In this document: in pieces, positions 33,418 to 41,785 of the stretch
How the letters are laid out: every line of letters begins with the position of its first letter
How positions within the stretch are numbered: the stretch's first letter is position 1
DNA from: Nemesobacter sp965249045
GTDB taxonomy: Bacteria > Desulfobacterota_D > UBA1144 > Nemesobacterales > Nemesobacteraceae
Assembly (NCBI GenBank): GCA_965249045.1
Contig: OZ252213.1
Span: 992,001-1,056,000, forward strand
Direction of reading: 5' to 3'
Length of the DNA: 64,000 bases
Program-made: the position numbers and the translations under genes
Notes under the pieces: model-generated
What the model saw: the letters and a program-made list of their open reading frames with translations, nothing else
What the model was told of the DNA's origin: nothing
Databases searched by the model: none

Positions 33418-34767
33418 ATGAAAAACGCTATTGTACTTTGTTCTGGCACGGGAACAAATGGTGAGGATCTGTCCAGATTCTCAAGCAAATCGATAGCACA
33501 AGTACCGCAGCTTAAAAGAATTATAATAAATTGCCAGCGTGCCGGAATTGAGCAATTCCATATAATTACCGATAACGCGGGTTTTCTGAAAAACCTTCTT
33601 ATAGATGATCCGAGGATTACATCGGACATAAACTGGGTCTTGCCCGGAGGTTCAGTGTTGATAGATTCGGGCAGAGTACTTATTTTAGAATCTTCCCTTG
33701 TCGTTACAAACTCCAGTTCTCTTGAAAAATTCGTTCGTGATTCAGCGGATTGCCGCGAAGAGGAGGTTTCCGTCCTTGTTCACCAAGACGCTGATCCTGT
33801 TGTTGGCATGGACAGGGAAACCGGTTACGTAACCAGATATTTCGGTGGAGGAAGCAGCGTTCTAGGTGCTTTTTCCGTAAATTCCACAGAAGTCGCCGCG
33901 GTTCTTTCGGCTACCGGCCTTGATACTTGGCTTGGTGAAGAAGCCACACGACACCGTATAAGAACTTTCAGTGCCGACAGTGGATATTGGTGCCGTCTTT
34001 CGGATACTGCGGAATCTGAAAAAGAAGCGGAAAGAATCATTTTTTCTCACGTAGGTAAAACGACTACCGGATGGATAGCCAGAAATATAAACGGCAGGAT
34101 GTCTCTTCCTCTGAGTAAGCTTCTGGTAAAAACATCTCTTACACCTAACGCGGTAAGTGTTCTGATTAATCTGATCGGAGTGCTCTGCGGGCCGTTTTAT
34201 GCTCTTGGTCATCCGGTACTCGGAGCTCTTTTTATGCAGGCAGCAACCGTTTTGGACAGGTGTGACGGGGAAGTTGCGAGAATAAAGCTTATGGAGACGA
34301 AAAAGGGACAGTGGGTTGATACAATAAGCGACCAGTTCACCGTGCTTTCTTTCCTGATCGGAGTTCCTGTTGGGTATTATCTTCAAACAGGAAGCACCAT
34401 TGCGGTTGTGCTCGGAAGCTATAACATCATCATTTTCATCCTGTTTCTAATATGGTCGTTTTACTTCCTGATAAAGTATACGAATTCCGGTAGCTTGGTT
34501 TCCTACTTTGAAGTTGACAAACATATTGACCCCGAGGAACTTTCCGTTCTGAGAAAACTGCTTGCGCGCCTTCGTCCCTTGGGGAGAAGGAATTATTATT
34601 CAGCCGGATTAGTTTTCATAGCTATAATCGGAGGAAATTCCCTCGTTCTTTTCGCTACGTCTTTTGTTCTGACTTTCTTTTTGATACATCAGCTTGAAGA
34701 TGTTATAAGGATTTTTCGTCTTGGAAAACCCGAAGAGGTTCTTCATGAAGAAACGGAGCGGAACTAA
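33418..34767 (+). CDS. fused nucleotidyltransferase-like / CDP-alcohol phosphatidyltransferase
   Basis: 449 residues. The N-terminal half (1 to about 225) has a nucleotidyltransferase-like fold, but its loop reads LCSGTGTNGEDL with no GxGTR arginine, so it may be inactive. The C-terminal half (about 230-430) is a multi-span membrane CDP-alcohol phosphotransferase with a complete D-G-x2-A-R-x8-G-x3-D-x3-D motif: DRCDGEVARIKL, then GQWVDTISD. The architecture resembles bifunctional inositol-phosphate cytidylyltransferase/DIPP synthases, but here the active cytidylyltransferase seems to be the separate upstream gene. It likely transfers a phospho-alcohol to a lipid or second alcohol in the inner membrane. 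Confidence 0.85.
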   Translation: MKNAIVLCSGTGTNGEDLSRFSSKSIAQVPQLKRIIINCQRAGIEQFHIITDNAGFLKNLLIDDPRITSDINWVLPGGSVLIDSGRVLILESSLVVTNSSSLEKFVRDSADCREEEVSVLVHQDADPVVGMDRETGYVTRYFGGGSSVLGAFSVNSTEVAAVLSATGLDTWLGEEATRHRIRTFSADSGYWCRLSDTAESEKEAERIIFSHVGKTTTGWIARNINGRMSLPLSKLLVKTSLTPNAVSVLINLIGVLCGPFYALGHPVLGALFMQAATVLDRCDGEVARIKLMETKKGQWVDTISDQFTVLSFLIGVPVGYYLQTGSTIAVVLGSYNIIIFILFLIWSFYFLIKYTNSGSLVSYFEVDKHIDPEELSVLRKLLARLRPLGRRNYYSAGLVFIAIIGGNSLVLFATSFVLTFFLIHQLEDVIRIFRLGKPEEVLHEETERN

Positions 34768-34836
34768 ACCGGCAAGAATACCTGGTCAGTTACCGAAAAA
34801 GCCGGGAAAACATCTTCTGCGCTGATCCTGTGGCAG

Positions 34837-34935
34837 TTATCGGGAATTCCTGTGGAATTTTATCAGACAGAAAGAGAGAAGACTCAGAACACTTCCCCAC
34901 GAGATGAACATAAATAGCGCGGCAGCAAAATCCAT
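34837..34935 (-). CDS. 32-residue membrane peptide, NSS-transporter small subunit-like
   Basis: Read directly. It starts at ATG 34935, sharing one base with the transporter's stop (TAATG), and has an excellent ribosome site (GGAGGGAAAG). The peptide begins MDFAAALFMFISWG, has one membrane span and ends with a basic tail (KFHRNSR). This location and shape match the small MetS-type subunits that accompany some bacterial NSS amino-acid transporters. The similarity is by position and topology; the primary sequence is too short for certainty. Confidence 0.65.
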   Translation of the reverse strand: MDFAAALFMFISWGSVLSLLSFCLIKFHRNSR

Positions 34936-36491
34936 TATCTTTCCCTCCTGCCGGCAATATAAACCATAACTGATAGAAAAACAAACAATCCCAGAATATA
35001 GAACCTTGCGAACCAGATATTCCAGCTGGCCGCTCCGATTACCGAAGGCAGACTGCTATACCCCCACCACGATATGAGGATCAGGAGGAAAAATGGTGTT
35101 ATGTATTTCAGAATGTAGTAAAAAACACGGGGTGCTTTTATAAATCCTCCGGCGTTTATCTCATTCCAGGCCTTCTCGGATCCGAATACCCACATGAACA
35201 TTACTATTTCAATGAATCCGAATACGACGAGCATTATGGTGCCGGCCCAGAAATCCCATTCGTCAAGGACCTGGCTTACCAGTATCACGGGCAGCACGCT
35301 TACGATTATTATTAGCATGGTGTATACGACCGCCCTTTGTCTTGAGATGCTGAATTCGTCCTGAAGGAAAGTTACTACGGGATATGCTATTGCTACGGAT
35401 GAGGTCATGCCGGCGAAGAACAGGAGAAAAAACCACAAAAAACCGAAGATTCTACCTGTTTCAATGCCTCCCAGATTTCCCGAAATGCTGCTGAACACGG
35501 CGGGGAGACTTACGAATCCCAGGCTGAAAGCACCTGATTGCGCTATGGCGACCACGCTTGCGGTTCCGAAAAACGCTACCGCCGCCGGAATGGCTATCGA
35601 ACCCCCGAGAACTATTTCCACCGTTTCGTTAATAGTCGCCGAGGTCAGGCCGCTTAACGTTACGTCATCATCAATTTTTATGTAAGACGCGTACGCCACT
35701 ATTGCTCCGAAAGCGAGGCTCAACGTGAAAAAAATCTGCCCCGCTGCCGCTATCCATACTTCAGGGTTTTTAAGGGCTTCAAAGTCTGGATTCCAGAGAA
35801 AGTTAAGACCGTCGATTGCTGTTCCGTAATCGGTCTTGAGCGTCAGAGTCTTTACTACGAGTACCATTGCCAGAACAAACAGCACGGGAAGGGCGTACTT
35901 GACGAATATCTCTATACCTCCCGATATTCCTCTCAGCATGACGTAGAAGTTTGCCGCAATCGTGATTACAAAGGCGGTAATAGCCATTTTGGAAGGGGTG
36001 AGAAACACTCCGTCTCCCATGCCGAGATAATCGGAAAGAAAACTGCTGTAAGGCTTTACATACTCCGCAGCGTTTGAAACCGACCCCGGATCAAGACTGG
36101 GATTGCTTCCAAAGAGAAAGTGTAGAGCGTATCCCAAGGTCCAGGATTCAATGTAAATATAGTAAGTTGTTACGACAAGCGGTATCCAGAGCCCTATAAC
36201 GCCAAGAATCCTGGAAACAGGGCTTTTCCAGAAAAGATTGAATATCGCGGGGGTTGTTCCGTGTCCGCGGGACCCTCCGTACCTTCCCATTCCCCATTCC
36301 ATCCACATGATTGGAATTCCTATCACGATAAAGGCTATAAAATAGGGGATCATAAAAGCGCCGCCGCCGTTTTCCGCGGCCTGCGTGGGGAATCTAAGGA
36401 AGTTGCCAAGGCCTATGGCGTTGCCCGCCATAGCTAATATAAGACCTGTCTTGGTTGCCCAAGCGTCCCTATTGTGAGAACCGTTTTTCAT
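34935..36491 (-). CDS. sodium-dependent transporter, NSS (SNF) family
   Basis: 518-residue neurotransmitter:sodium symporter (LeuT fold, 12 membrane spans). The first helix carries the Na+/substrate motif AGNAIGLGNFLRFP, then AAENGGGAFMIPYF, as in bacterial NSS amino-acid importers. Substrate is probably a hydrophobic or small amino acid; this cannot be resolved by reading. Its stop overlaps the ATG of the 32-residue membrane peptide on the same strand, so the two should be made together. Divergent from the DksA-like gene at 36659. Confidence 0.93.
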   Translation of the reverse strand: MKNGSHNRDAWATKTGLILAMAGNAIGLGNFLRFPTQAAENGGGAFMIPYFIAFIVIGIPIMWMEWGMGRYGGSRGHGTTPAIFNLFWKSPVSRILGVIGLWIPLVVTTYYIYIESWTLGYALHFLFGSNPSLDPGSVSNAAEYVKPYSSFLSDYLGMGDGVFLTPSKMAITAFVITIAANFYVMLRGISGGIEIFVKYALPVLFVLAMVLVVKTLTLKTDYGTAIDGLNFLWNPDFEALKNPEVWIAAAGQIFFTLSLAFGAIVAYASYIKIDDDVTLSGLTSATINETVEIVLGGSIAIPAAVAFFGTASVVAIAQSGAFSLGFVSLPAVFSSISGNLGGIETGRIFGFLWFFLLFFAGMTSSVAIAYPVVTFLQDEFSISRQRAVVYTMLIIIVSVLPVILVSQVLDEWDFWAGTIMLVVFGFIEIVMFMWVFGSEKAWNEINAGGFIKAPRVFYYILKYITPFFLLILISWWGYSSLPSVIGAASWNIWFARFYILGLFVFLSVMVYIAGRRER

Positions 36492-36585
36492 CTTGGAAGG
36501 ATCAGAATCAAGAAAAAATTATATTATCACTTAGCCGGGAGAGATGGCAAGGATAAAAAGCTTTAAGTGTAGGGAATAAATAGTA

Positions 36586-36613
36586 TTGACAAAAAAAATA
36601 ATGATTTTATCTT
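36586..36613 (+). promoter_or_regulatory. promoter of the DksA-like gene
   Basis: Perfect TTGACA (36586-36591), 16-base spacer, TATCTT (36608-36613); the start codon lies 45 bases downstream. A/T-rich surroundings favour promoter use. Confidence 0.5.
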
Positions 36614-36658
36614 AATTCACCCTTAGAGAATCTGAACTTAACTATCAGAGGAGTTAGC

Positions 36659-37117
36659 GTGCCCAAAGTAAACAAGAAAAAATCCGAAAAAACCCCTTTA
36701 AAAAAAAGCTCTTCTACGGAGACTGGTGCAAAGGCCAAATCGAGGAAAGCGAATCCCAGGAAATATACCAAGAAGTTTCTTGCTCAGATGACTGCAATGC
36801 TCAAGGAAATGAGGGGAAAGCTGCTTGAAGACGTAACCAGATCAATAAAAGAGGAATCGGACCACCTGCGTTTCAACGTCGGGGATTTTTACGACCACGC
36901 GTCCGAGGACAGGCAGAGAGAACTTGCCCTTACGCTTTCAAACAGGGAGCGCAGCAAACTACATCAGATAGATGACGCTCTAAAGAGGATTGAAAACGGG
37001 GAATATGGCTTCTGCGAAGTTACCGGGGAAAAAATAGGGGAAGAGAGACTCATTGCAATGCCCTTTACCAAACTGAGCGTTGAAGCTCAGGAGGAAATAG
37101 AAAGGGGAGATTACTGA
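36659..37117 (+). CDS. DksA/TraR-family protein with reduced zinc finger
   Basis: 152-residue RNA polymerase secondary-channel factor of the DksA family. It has a basic low-complexity N-terminus (about 1-40), then a coiled coil whose tip bears the D-x-x-D-x-A motif (DFYDHA). Of the four zinc cysteines only one remains (FCEVTGEKI, and no second CxxC). Such single-Cys variants occur in alphaproteobacterial and Pseudomonas DksA2-type proteins and work without zinc. Start is GTG with AGAGGAG upstream. The end overlaps the convergent mtnA by seven bases. A second DksA-like protein with intact cysteines is at 39117. Confidence 0.88.
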   Translation: MPKVNKKKSEKTPLKKSSSTETGAKAKSRKANPRKYTKKFLAQMTAMLKEMRGKLLEDVTRSIKEESDHLRFNVGDFYDHASEDRQRELALTLSNRERSKLHQIDDALKRIENGEYGFCEVTGEKIGEERLIAMPFTKLSVEAQEEIERGDY

Positions 37118-38160
37118 TCTTTCTTCTTAAGCCTACCGAGAGATTTCGTGTAGGGCTTTTTGAATAGACCGACTTCAGTTATCAGGCATTCGATATTGTC
37201 GGCCGGGGTAATGTCAAACGCGGGATTGATCGCGTTTACTTCAGCACTTATTCGGTTGCCATCTATGTGCGTTACCTCTTCGGGATCCCTTTGCTCAATT
37301 ATAATATCATCTCCACTTAAACATTCGTTATCTATGGTTGAAGTGGGAGCGGCTACGTAAAAGGGAATATCGTGATGCTTGGCCAGTATGGACAGGGAAT
37401 AGGTTCCTATCTTGTTGGCCGTATCTCCGTTTGAAGCTATCCTGTCGGCCCCGACTATGACCGAATCCACAACTCCCTTGCTCATCAGATGTCCGGCCAT
37501 GCTGTCGGTTATCAAACGGACCGGAATGCCGTCCCGCTCAAGCTCCCAGGTAGTTAGCCTCGCTCCCTGGAGAACTGGTCTTGTCTCTGATGATATTACG
37601 CTTATGTTCTTGCCTTGGCGAAAGGCCGATCTTATTACCCCTAGAGCAGTTCCATAACCTGCGGTGGCGAGTCCTCCGGCGTTGCAGTGAGTTAGTACAA
37701 CAGAGTTGTCTCTTATTAGTCCCGAACCGTTCTCTCCGATCTTCAAGCATGTTCTGAGGTCTTCTTCCTCTATATTAATTGCTTCGTCTACGAGTAGTTT
37801 TTTGATTTCCTCCACTTTCTGGCCTTTGTACCCGGAAATCAGTCTGTTCATTCTGCTGATAGCCCAAAACAGATTTACGGCCGTCGGTCGCGTCAGGGCC
37901 AGATGCTTTGATATGATCTTCATGCGCTCTGCGAATTTTTCATAGGAGCAGTCGTTGCTGATACCTAGGGCCCCTAGAGCCATTCCCATGGCAGCCGCTA
38001 TTCCTATTGCCGGAGCCCCCCTGATAACCAGCTTCCTGATGCATTCGGCAATCTCTTCAAACGTTGCGCATTCAATGTAGACTTCTTCGCGGGGAAGCTT
38101 TCTCTGGTCAATCATTAAAACCCTGTTGTTTTTCCATTCTATAGTTTTAAAGGAGTTCAT
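37111..38160 (-). CDS. mtnA: S-methyl-5-thioribose-1-phosphate isomerase
   Basis: Methionine salvage: isomerises MTR-1-P to MTRu-1-P. It belongs to the eIF2B-alpha-like family, with VIRGAPAIGIAAAMGMALGA, LTHCNAGGLATAGYGTALGV (Cys of the NAGxLAT region) and VIVGADRIASNGDTANKIGTY (Asp in GADR; written in part). 349 residues. It lies 13 bases after prmA on the same strand. No other salvage enzyme is visible in the window. Confidence 0.95.
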   Translation of the reverse strand: MNSFKTIEWKNNRVLMIDQRKLPREEVYIECATFEEIAECIRKLVIRGAPAIGIAAAMGMALGALGISNDCSYEKFAERMKIISKHLALTRPTAVNLFWAISRMNRLISGYKGQKVEEIKKLLVDEAINIEEEDLRTCLKIGENGSGLIRDNSVVLTHCNAGGLATAGYGTALGVIRSAFRQGKNISVISSETRPVLQGARLTTWELERDGIPVRLITDSMAGHLMSKGVVDSVIVGADRIASNGDTANKIGTYSLSILAKHHDIPFYVAAPTSTIDNECLSGDDIIIEQRDPEEVTHIDGNRISAEVNAINPAFDITPADNIECLITEVGLFKKPYTKSLGRLKKKDQ

Positions 38161-38173
38161 TCCGTCGGTTTCC

Positions 38174-39043
38174 TCATTTTTTCAACCTGAAGAGCAGGCC
38201 GGCCCATTCGCCCTCGACTTTTCCGCTAACCATATCATAACCCGAGTTTCTGTATATATCGGCTACCTCCTGTTTCTCGTTTGCCTGTATTCCGGACACT
38301 ATAAGGTGCCCTAGGGGGAGAAGCCTCTTTTTTAAACTGTCTTTCATCGAGATAAGAGTATCTTTGGATGTGTTGGAAACAACCACATCGAATCTTTTTC
38401 GTGTACAGTCCACAGAACCACACCAGACTTTTATCTTATCGGAAATCCTGTTTCTCTCGGAATTTGAGATGGTTTCCACTGTGGCCTTGAAATCTATATC
38501 CGCGCAAAACGAAATGTCCGCTCCCAGTTTAATTGAGCAGATGGCTAGAATGCCGCTTCCGCATCCAACATCAAGAACGGAACATCCGGGGGATTTTTCG
38601 ATAATCTCGTCCAGATAGCTTACGCATATTCTTGTTGTTTCGTGATGTCCGGTGCCAAAAGCGTTTCCCGGATTTATTTCAACTGCCTTGGTTCCTTGCT
38701 CCGCCTGGTATTGTTTTTCCCAGGGAGGTTTGATAACTATTCGGCGACTTGCCCTTACAGGTTTCAGATAAGATTTCCATCCTTCCCAGTCTGCTTGATC
38801 AATGTATCGAGTGGTGAACCGCACTGCCTCGGCGTTTTCGTCAAACAGCGTCGAGAACTCTTTTACGGTTGTTATGATCCCCGCAATATCTATTTTTTCC
38901 TTAAAATACGCATGAATTAACAGTCCTCCGTATTCTCTTTGCTCCTCGCTTACGGCTCCGGCTTCAAGACCCAGAAGCAGATCCGAGACAGCTGCCGCCA
39001 TTTCCTCCGGCAACTCGATCGTTAGTCTCTTCATTCTCGACAT
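38174..39043 (-). CDS. prmA: ribosomal protein L11 methyltransferase-like
   Basis: SAM-dependent methylase that trimethylates ribosomal protein L11. It has an N-terminal substrate-binding domain (about 1-100) followed by the typical NPGNAFGTGHHETTRICVSY block. The SAM motif is VLDVGCGSGILAICSIKLGA. 289 residues. Starts at ATG 39043; ATG 39034 three codons later is also possible. Upstream of mtnA on the minus strand, divergent from the DksA-like gene at 39117. Confidence 0.92.
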   Translation of the reverse strand: MSRMKRLTIELPEEMAAAVSDLLLGLEAGAVSEEQREYGGLLIHAYFKEKIDIAGIITTVKEFSTLFDENAEAVRFTTRYIDQADWEGWKSYLKPVRASRRIVIKPPWEKQYQAEQGTKAVEINPGNAFGTGHHETTRICVSYLDEIIEKSPGCSVLDVGCGSGILAICSIKLGADISFCADIDFKATVETISNSERNRISDKIKVWCGSVDCTRKRFDVVVSNTSKDTLISMKDSLKKRLLPLGHLIVSGIQANEKQEVADIYRNSGYDMVSGKVEGEWAGLLFRLKK

Positions 39044-39116
39044 GGCAGATAATTAATTATATTCGCCGTGCTTCGTCAAATTTACAAAAAAAGCATGGGT
39101 ATATATAATATTTTCT

Positions 39117-39476
39117 ATGAAAGCAGAAACCAGGGAAACGGTAAGAACCATCCTGATTCAGAAAATGTCCGACATTCTGGGCATTGCTTATGACACTGTC
39201 GATAGGATGAGCAAGGGATCCAATTCTTTCCCGGATCCCCTTGACAGGGCGCTGTCCGAGTCAAACAGGGTTCTTGAGCTGCGGGAAAGGGATAGGGAAA
39301 GAAAGCTGCTTCGGAAAATACGCGATGCGCTTGCAAGGCTTGAGGACGATTCTTATGGGATCTGTGAGGTTTGTGAAGAGGAGATCTCGGAGCAGAGACT
39401 TATTGCAAGACCGGAGACTACTTTTTGTATAGATTGCAAGGAAGAGCAGGAAGATATTGAAAAGAAGTTCGGCTAG
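39117..39476 (+). CDS. DksA/TraR-family transcription factor with intact zinc finger
   Basis: 119 residues. The coiled coil bears DPLDRA, matching the D-x-x-D-x-A tip of DksA. The C-terminal zinc finger is complete: CEVC and CIDC (ICEVCEEEIS...FCIDCKEEQED). Shorter than E. coli DksA (151), as in many deltaproteobacterial members. It ends three bases before a convergent lipoprotein gene. This and the single-Cys protein at 36659 give two DksA-type factors within 3 kb. Confidence 0.9.
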   Translation: MKAETRETVRTILIQKMSDILGIAYDTVDRMSKGSNSFPDPLDRALSESNRVLELRERDRERKLLRKIRDALARLEDDSYGICEVCEEEISEQRLIARPETTFCIDCKEEQEDIEKKFG

Positions 39477-39479
39477 CTC

Positions 39480-39938
39480 TTAATTGTCAAGAATCATAGT
39501 TCCGCTGAGCAAATTAAGCATAGACTCCTTGGTTATTCTCCACTGCCCTAATACTTTCGACAAATTAATAACCTCTTTGGCTTTATAAGTCATTGAATAG
39601 CCATCTATCTTTACGTCAATGGAAGAGAGCATCATTACCCTTGCGTCTGTTCCGTTGATATATATGTATCTTTCGGATTCACCGAACGATACCGTGTCAA
39701 TGATGGATACGTGATCCCTGAATCTGCTCACCAGTGTCTGCTTGTCCGTTACTTCCTCCCCCGAGGCTATCCTATAATCTTCGTGTATGCACTCCGAATA
39801 TATTCCGGGGTCTTTTAGTTCAAAGGCGCTGGTCCTCTTGTCCAGAAGGAGATTTATCTTCTCCTCATCAGAAGACGCACAGGAGACGAGAAAGATAACC
39901 GCAACCAGATATGCTAGCAGCTTGTATGTCGTTACCAT
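39480..39938 (-). CDS. NTF2-like lipoprotein
   Basis: 152 residues. A signal peptide ends in a lipobox (FLVSC, about residues 16-20), so the protein is lipid-anchored. The mature part resembles the SnoaL/NTF2-like group: an initial helix (INLLLDKRTSAFELKD), an ECIHEDYRIASGEEV segment, and strands ending in LGQWRITKESML. Function unknown; the fold in secreted form often binds small ligands or partner proteins. Convergent with the DksA-like gene at 39117. Confidence 0.8.
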   Translation of the reverse strand: MVTTYKLLAYLVAVIFLVSCASSDEEKINLLLDKRTSAFELKDPGIYSECIHEDYRIASGEEVTDKQTLVSRFRDHVSIIDTVSFGESERYIYINGTDARVMMLSSIDVKIDGYSMTYKAKEVINLSKVLGQWRITKESMLNLLSGTMILDN

Positions 39939-40086
39939 GTCCGTTTTGTCGTTTAAGCGGGATCGCGTTGCCTTATCACGTTACACGCTCCGGATCAAAA
40001 GCACAGCCGTCAAGTGAATCTACCGTGTCGTTAAATTTACGTGCCGGATTGGTTGCCTGCAGCCCCGCGAAAGGTTTTTCCAGCTG

Positions 40087-40773
40087 CTAGGATGACTGCT
40101 CGGATAATTTCTCCTGAGTCTCTAAGAGAAGCTTCCTGGCTTTTTCCGCGTATTCAGTGTCGGAGTAATTTTCCAGGACGTTTTTATACCTTTGCGCTGC
40201 AGCTTCGTAGTTTTTTTTCTTCTGGTAGAATTTCCCTAGGTAGATTTCTCTTTCCGCAAGTACTTTCCTGGATTCCTCAATTTTCTCCTGCGTTTGCTCA
40301 ACATACGGAGAGTCGGGGTAGGTTTTCTTGAGCAAGGTAAACCACTTTATCGCCTTAAGCAGCTTCGAGTGATTTCTGTCCTTCCCCGATTTCATTTTAT
40401 AGTAGGAGAATCCGAGGCGATACATTGCGTAATCAAGTTCTTCGTGGCCCGGATGGTTCGCTATGAAATTTTCGTATTCCTCAGCAGCTTGAAGGTATTC
40501 CTTCTTTTTGAAATAGACATCACCGCTTCTGATTTCGGCGAGCGCAGCGTACTTTGTATAGGGATAGCGGATCTGTATTTCCTTGAGTATGTCGAATACT
40601 TTGTCGTAATTTGTTCCGCCGAATATCCAAGGGAAACCGCCTTCCTTGTTAAGTTCTTCAAAAACTTCGTTGTTCAGTTGTTCCGCTGTTCCTTCATAAA
40701 TCACCTGCTTTCCCCCACAGGAAACAGCAAGAAGCAAAGCAACGATGACTAGTAATTTCGCCGGGTTTTTCAT
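40087..40773 (-). CDS. bamD: outer membrane protein assembly factor BamD
   Basis: Lipoprotein of the BAM complex that inserts beta-barrels. The signal peptide ends LLAVSC (lipobox). Tetratricopeptide-like helical repeats follow, with FGGTNYDKVFDILKEIQIRYP, YTKYAALAEIRSGDVYFKKKEY, and HPGHEELDYAMYRLGFSYY (shown in part), the standard BamD pattern. 228 residues. Alone on the minus strand, 128 bases downstream of the metal-dependent hydrolase gene. The BamA/TamA-like gene at 26510 is a possible partner. Confidence 0.92.
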   Translation of the reverse strand: MKNPAKLLVIVALLLAVSCGGKQVIYEGTAEQLNNEVFEELNKEGGFPWIFGGTNYDKVFDILKEIQIRYPYTKYAALAEIRSGDVYFKKKEYLQAAEEYENFIANHPGHEELDYAMYRLGFSYYKMKSGKDRNHSKLLKAIKWFTLLKKTYPDSPYVEQTQEKIEESRKVLAEREIYLGKFYQKKKNYEAAAQRYKNVLENYSDTEYAEKARKLLLETQEKLSEQSS

Positions 40774-40900
40774 GACTCAATATTGTTTGGGAAATTGTCT
40801 CTGTGTCAACATATTCTCAAGCAAGCATTTTTGGGAGCGCTTATTACGTTCTATGAGAACAAAGAAACTCCTTCAGTTTTCAAATAAAACTCTCTGCAGG

Positions 40901-41620
40901 TCAGGTAATTTTCTGCCCCGGTTCCAAGGCAAGCACGGTCAGCGAATCAATATCCCTGGTCAGCGTTTTCAGTTCATCCGGGGTTCCCACCAGAAGCGGA
41001 AAAGTTGCGTAGTGCATAGGAACGACCCATTTCACGTTAAGCAACCTGCATGCGTATGATGCCTCGAGCGGAGACATAGTGAAAAGATCTCCGATAGGAA
41101 GCATTGCCAACTCTGGTTTGTATATTTCTGATATAAGTTTCATGTCACCGAAAATGTTTGTATCTCCGGCGTGGTATATTGTGTAGTTATTTTCAAACTT
41201 TATTATGTAGCCTGCCGGTTCTCCGCCATAGATAACCGTTCCGTCTTCCTCCTTCATACTGCTGCTGTGCTGAGCGTGGGTCATTGTGAACCTTATCCCG
41301 TCTGTGGTCACGTTGCCTCCCTTGTTGCACGGCATGCATTTTTGAACTCCTTTTGAGTCCAGCCAGTCGCAGATTTCCCAGTTTGCCACCACCTTGGGAT
41401 TGTATTTCTTGCAAAGAGGAATCACGCTGCCTATGTGGTCAAAATGTCCGTGCGTGATTGCTATAATGTCAACATGGCCGACTTCACGGAGTTGCTCCGG
41501 ACACGAAGGATTTCCTTCAATCCACGGGTCGATCATCACCGTTTTGCCGCCGGACGATCTTACCGAGAAAGCGGAATGTCCGAAGTAGGTTATTTCTATT
41601 CCGTTATTCAGTATTTCCAT
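40901..41620 (-). CDS. metal-dependent hydrolase, UPF0173 (beta-lactamase fold)
   Basis: 239-residue metallo-beta-lactamase-fold hydrolase of the UPF0173/YtkL type. The metal motif is THGHFDHIG (HxHxDH) near residue 55, then THAQHSSS and YHAGDTNIF with the bridging Asp. The N-terminus reads EITYFGHSAF, shared with the family. Substrate unknown. The frame is open to 41695; ATG 41620 has GGGAG nearby and starts at the fold, so it is preferred. Confidence 0.9.
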   Translation of the reverse strand: MEILNNGIEITYFGHSAFSVRSSGGKTVMIDPWIEGNPSCPEQLREVGHVDIIAITHGHFDHIGSVIPLCKKYNPKVVANWEICDWLDSKGVQKCMPCNKGGNVTTDGIRFTMTHAQHSSSMKEEDGTVIYGGEPAGYIIKFENNYTIYHAGDTNIFGDMKLISEIYKPELAMLPIGDLFTMSPLEASYACRLLNVKWVVPMHYATFPLLVGTPDELKTLTRDIDSLTVLALEPGQKIT

Positions 41621-41785
41621 TACGTGCTCCCTTTGTTTATGCTCTTTCAGGTTCGTAGATTTCGTTATTAAACCCGAAAAGAGCCTTTTGTGCAAAGTAG
41701 CAGGCTGTTTGAAAATATCGGCTGTGAGTGTAAATTAGACACTCGATTCTGGTTTCTTCAAGTTCTTGCGGAGTGTATGTTTTAA

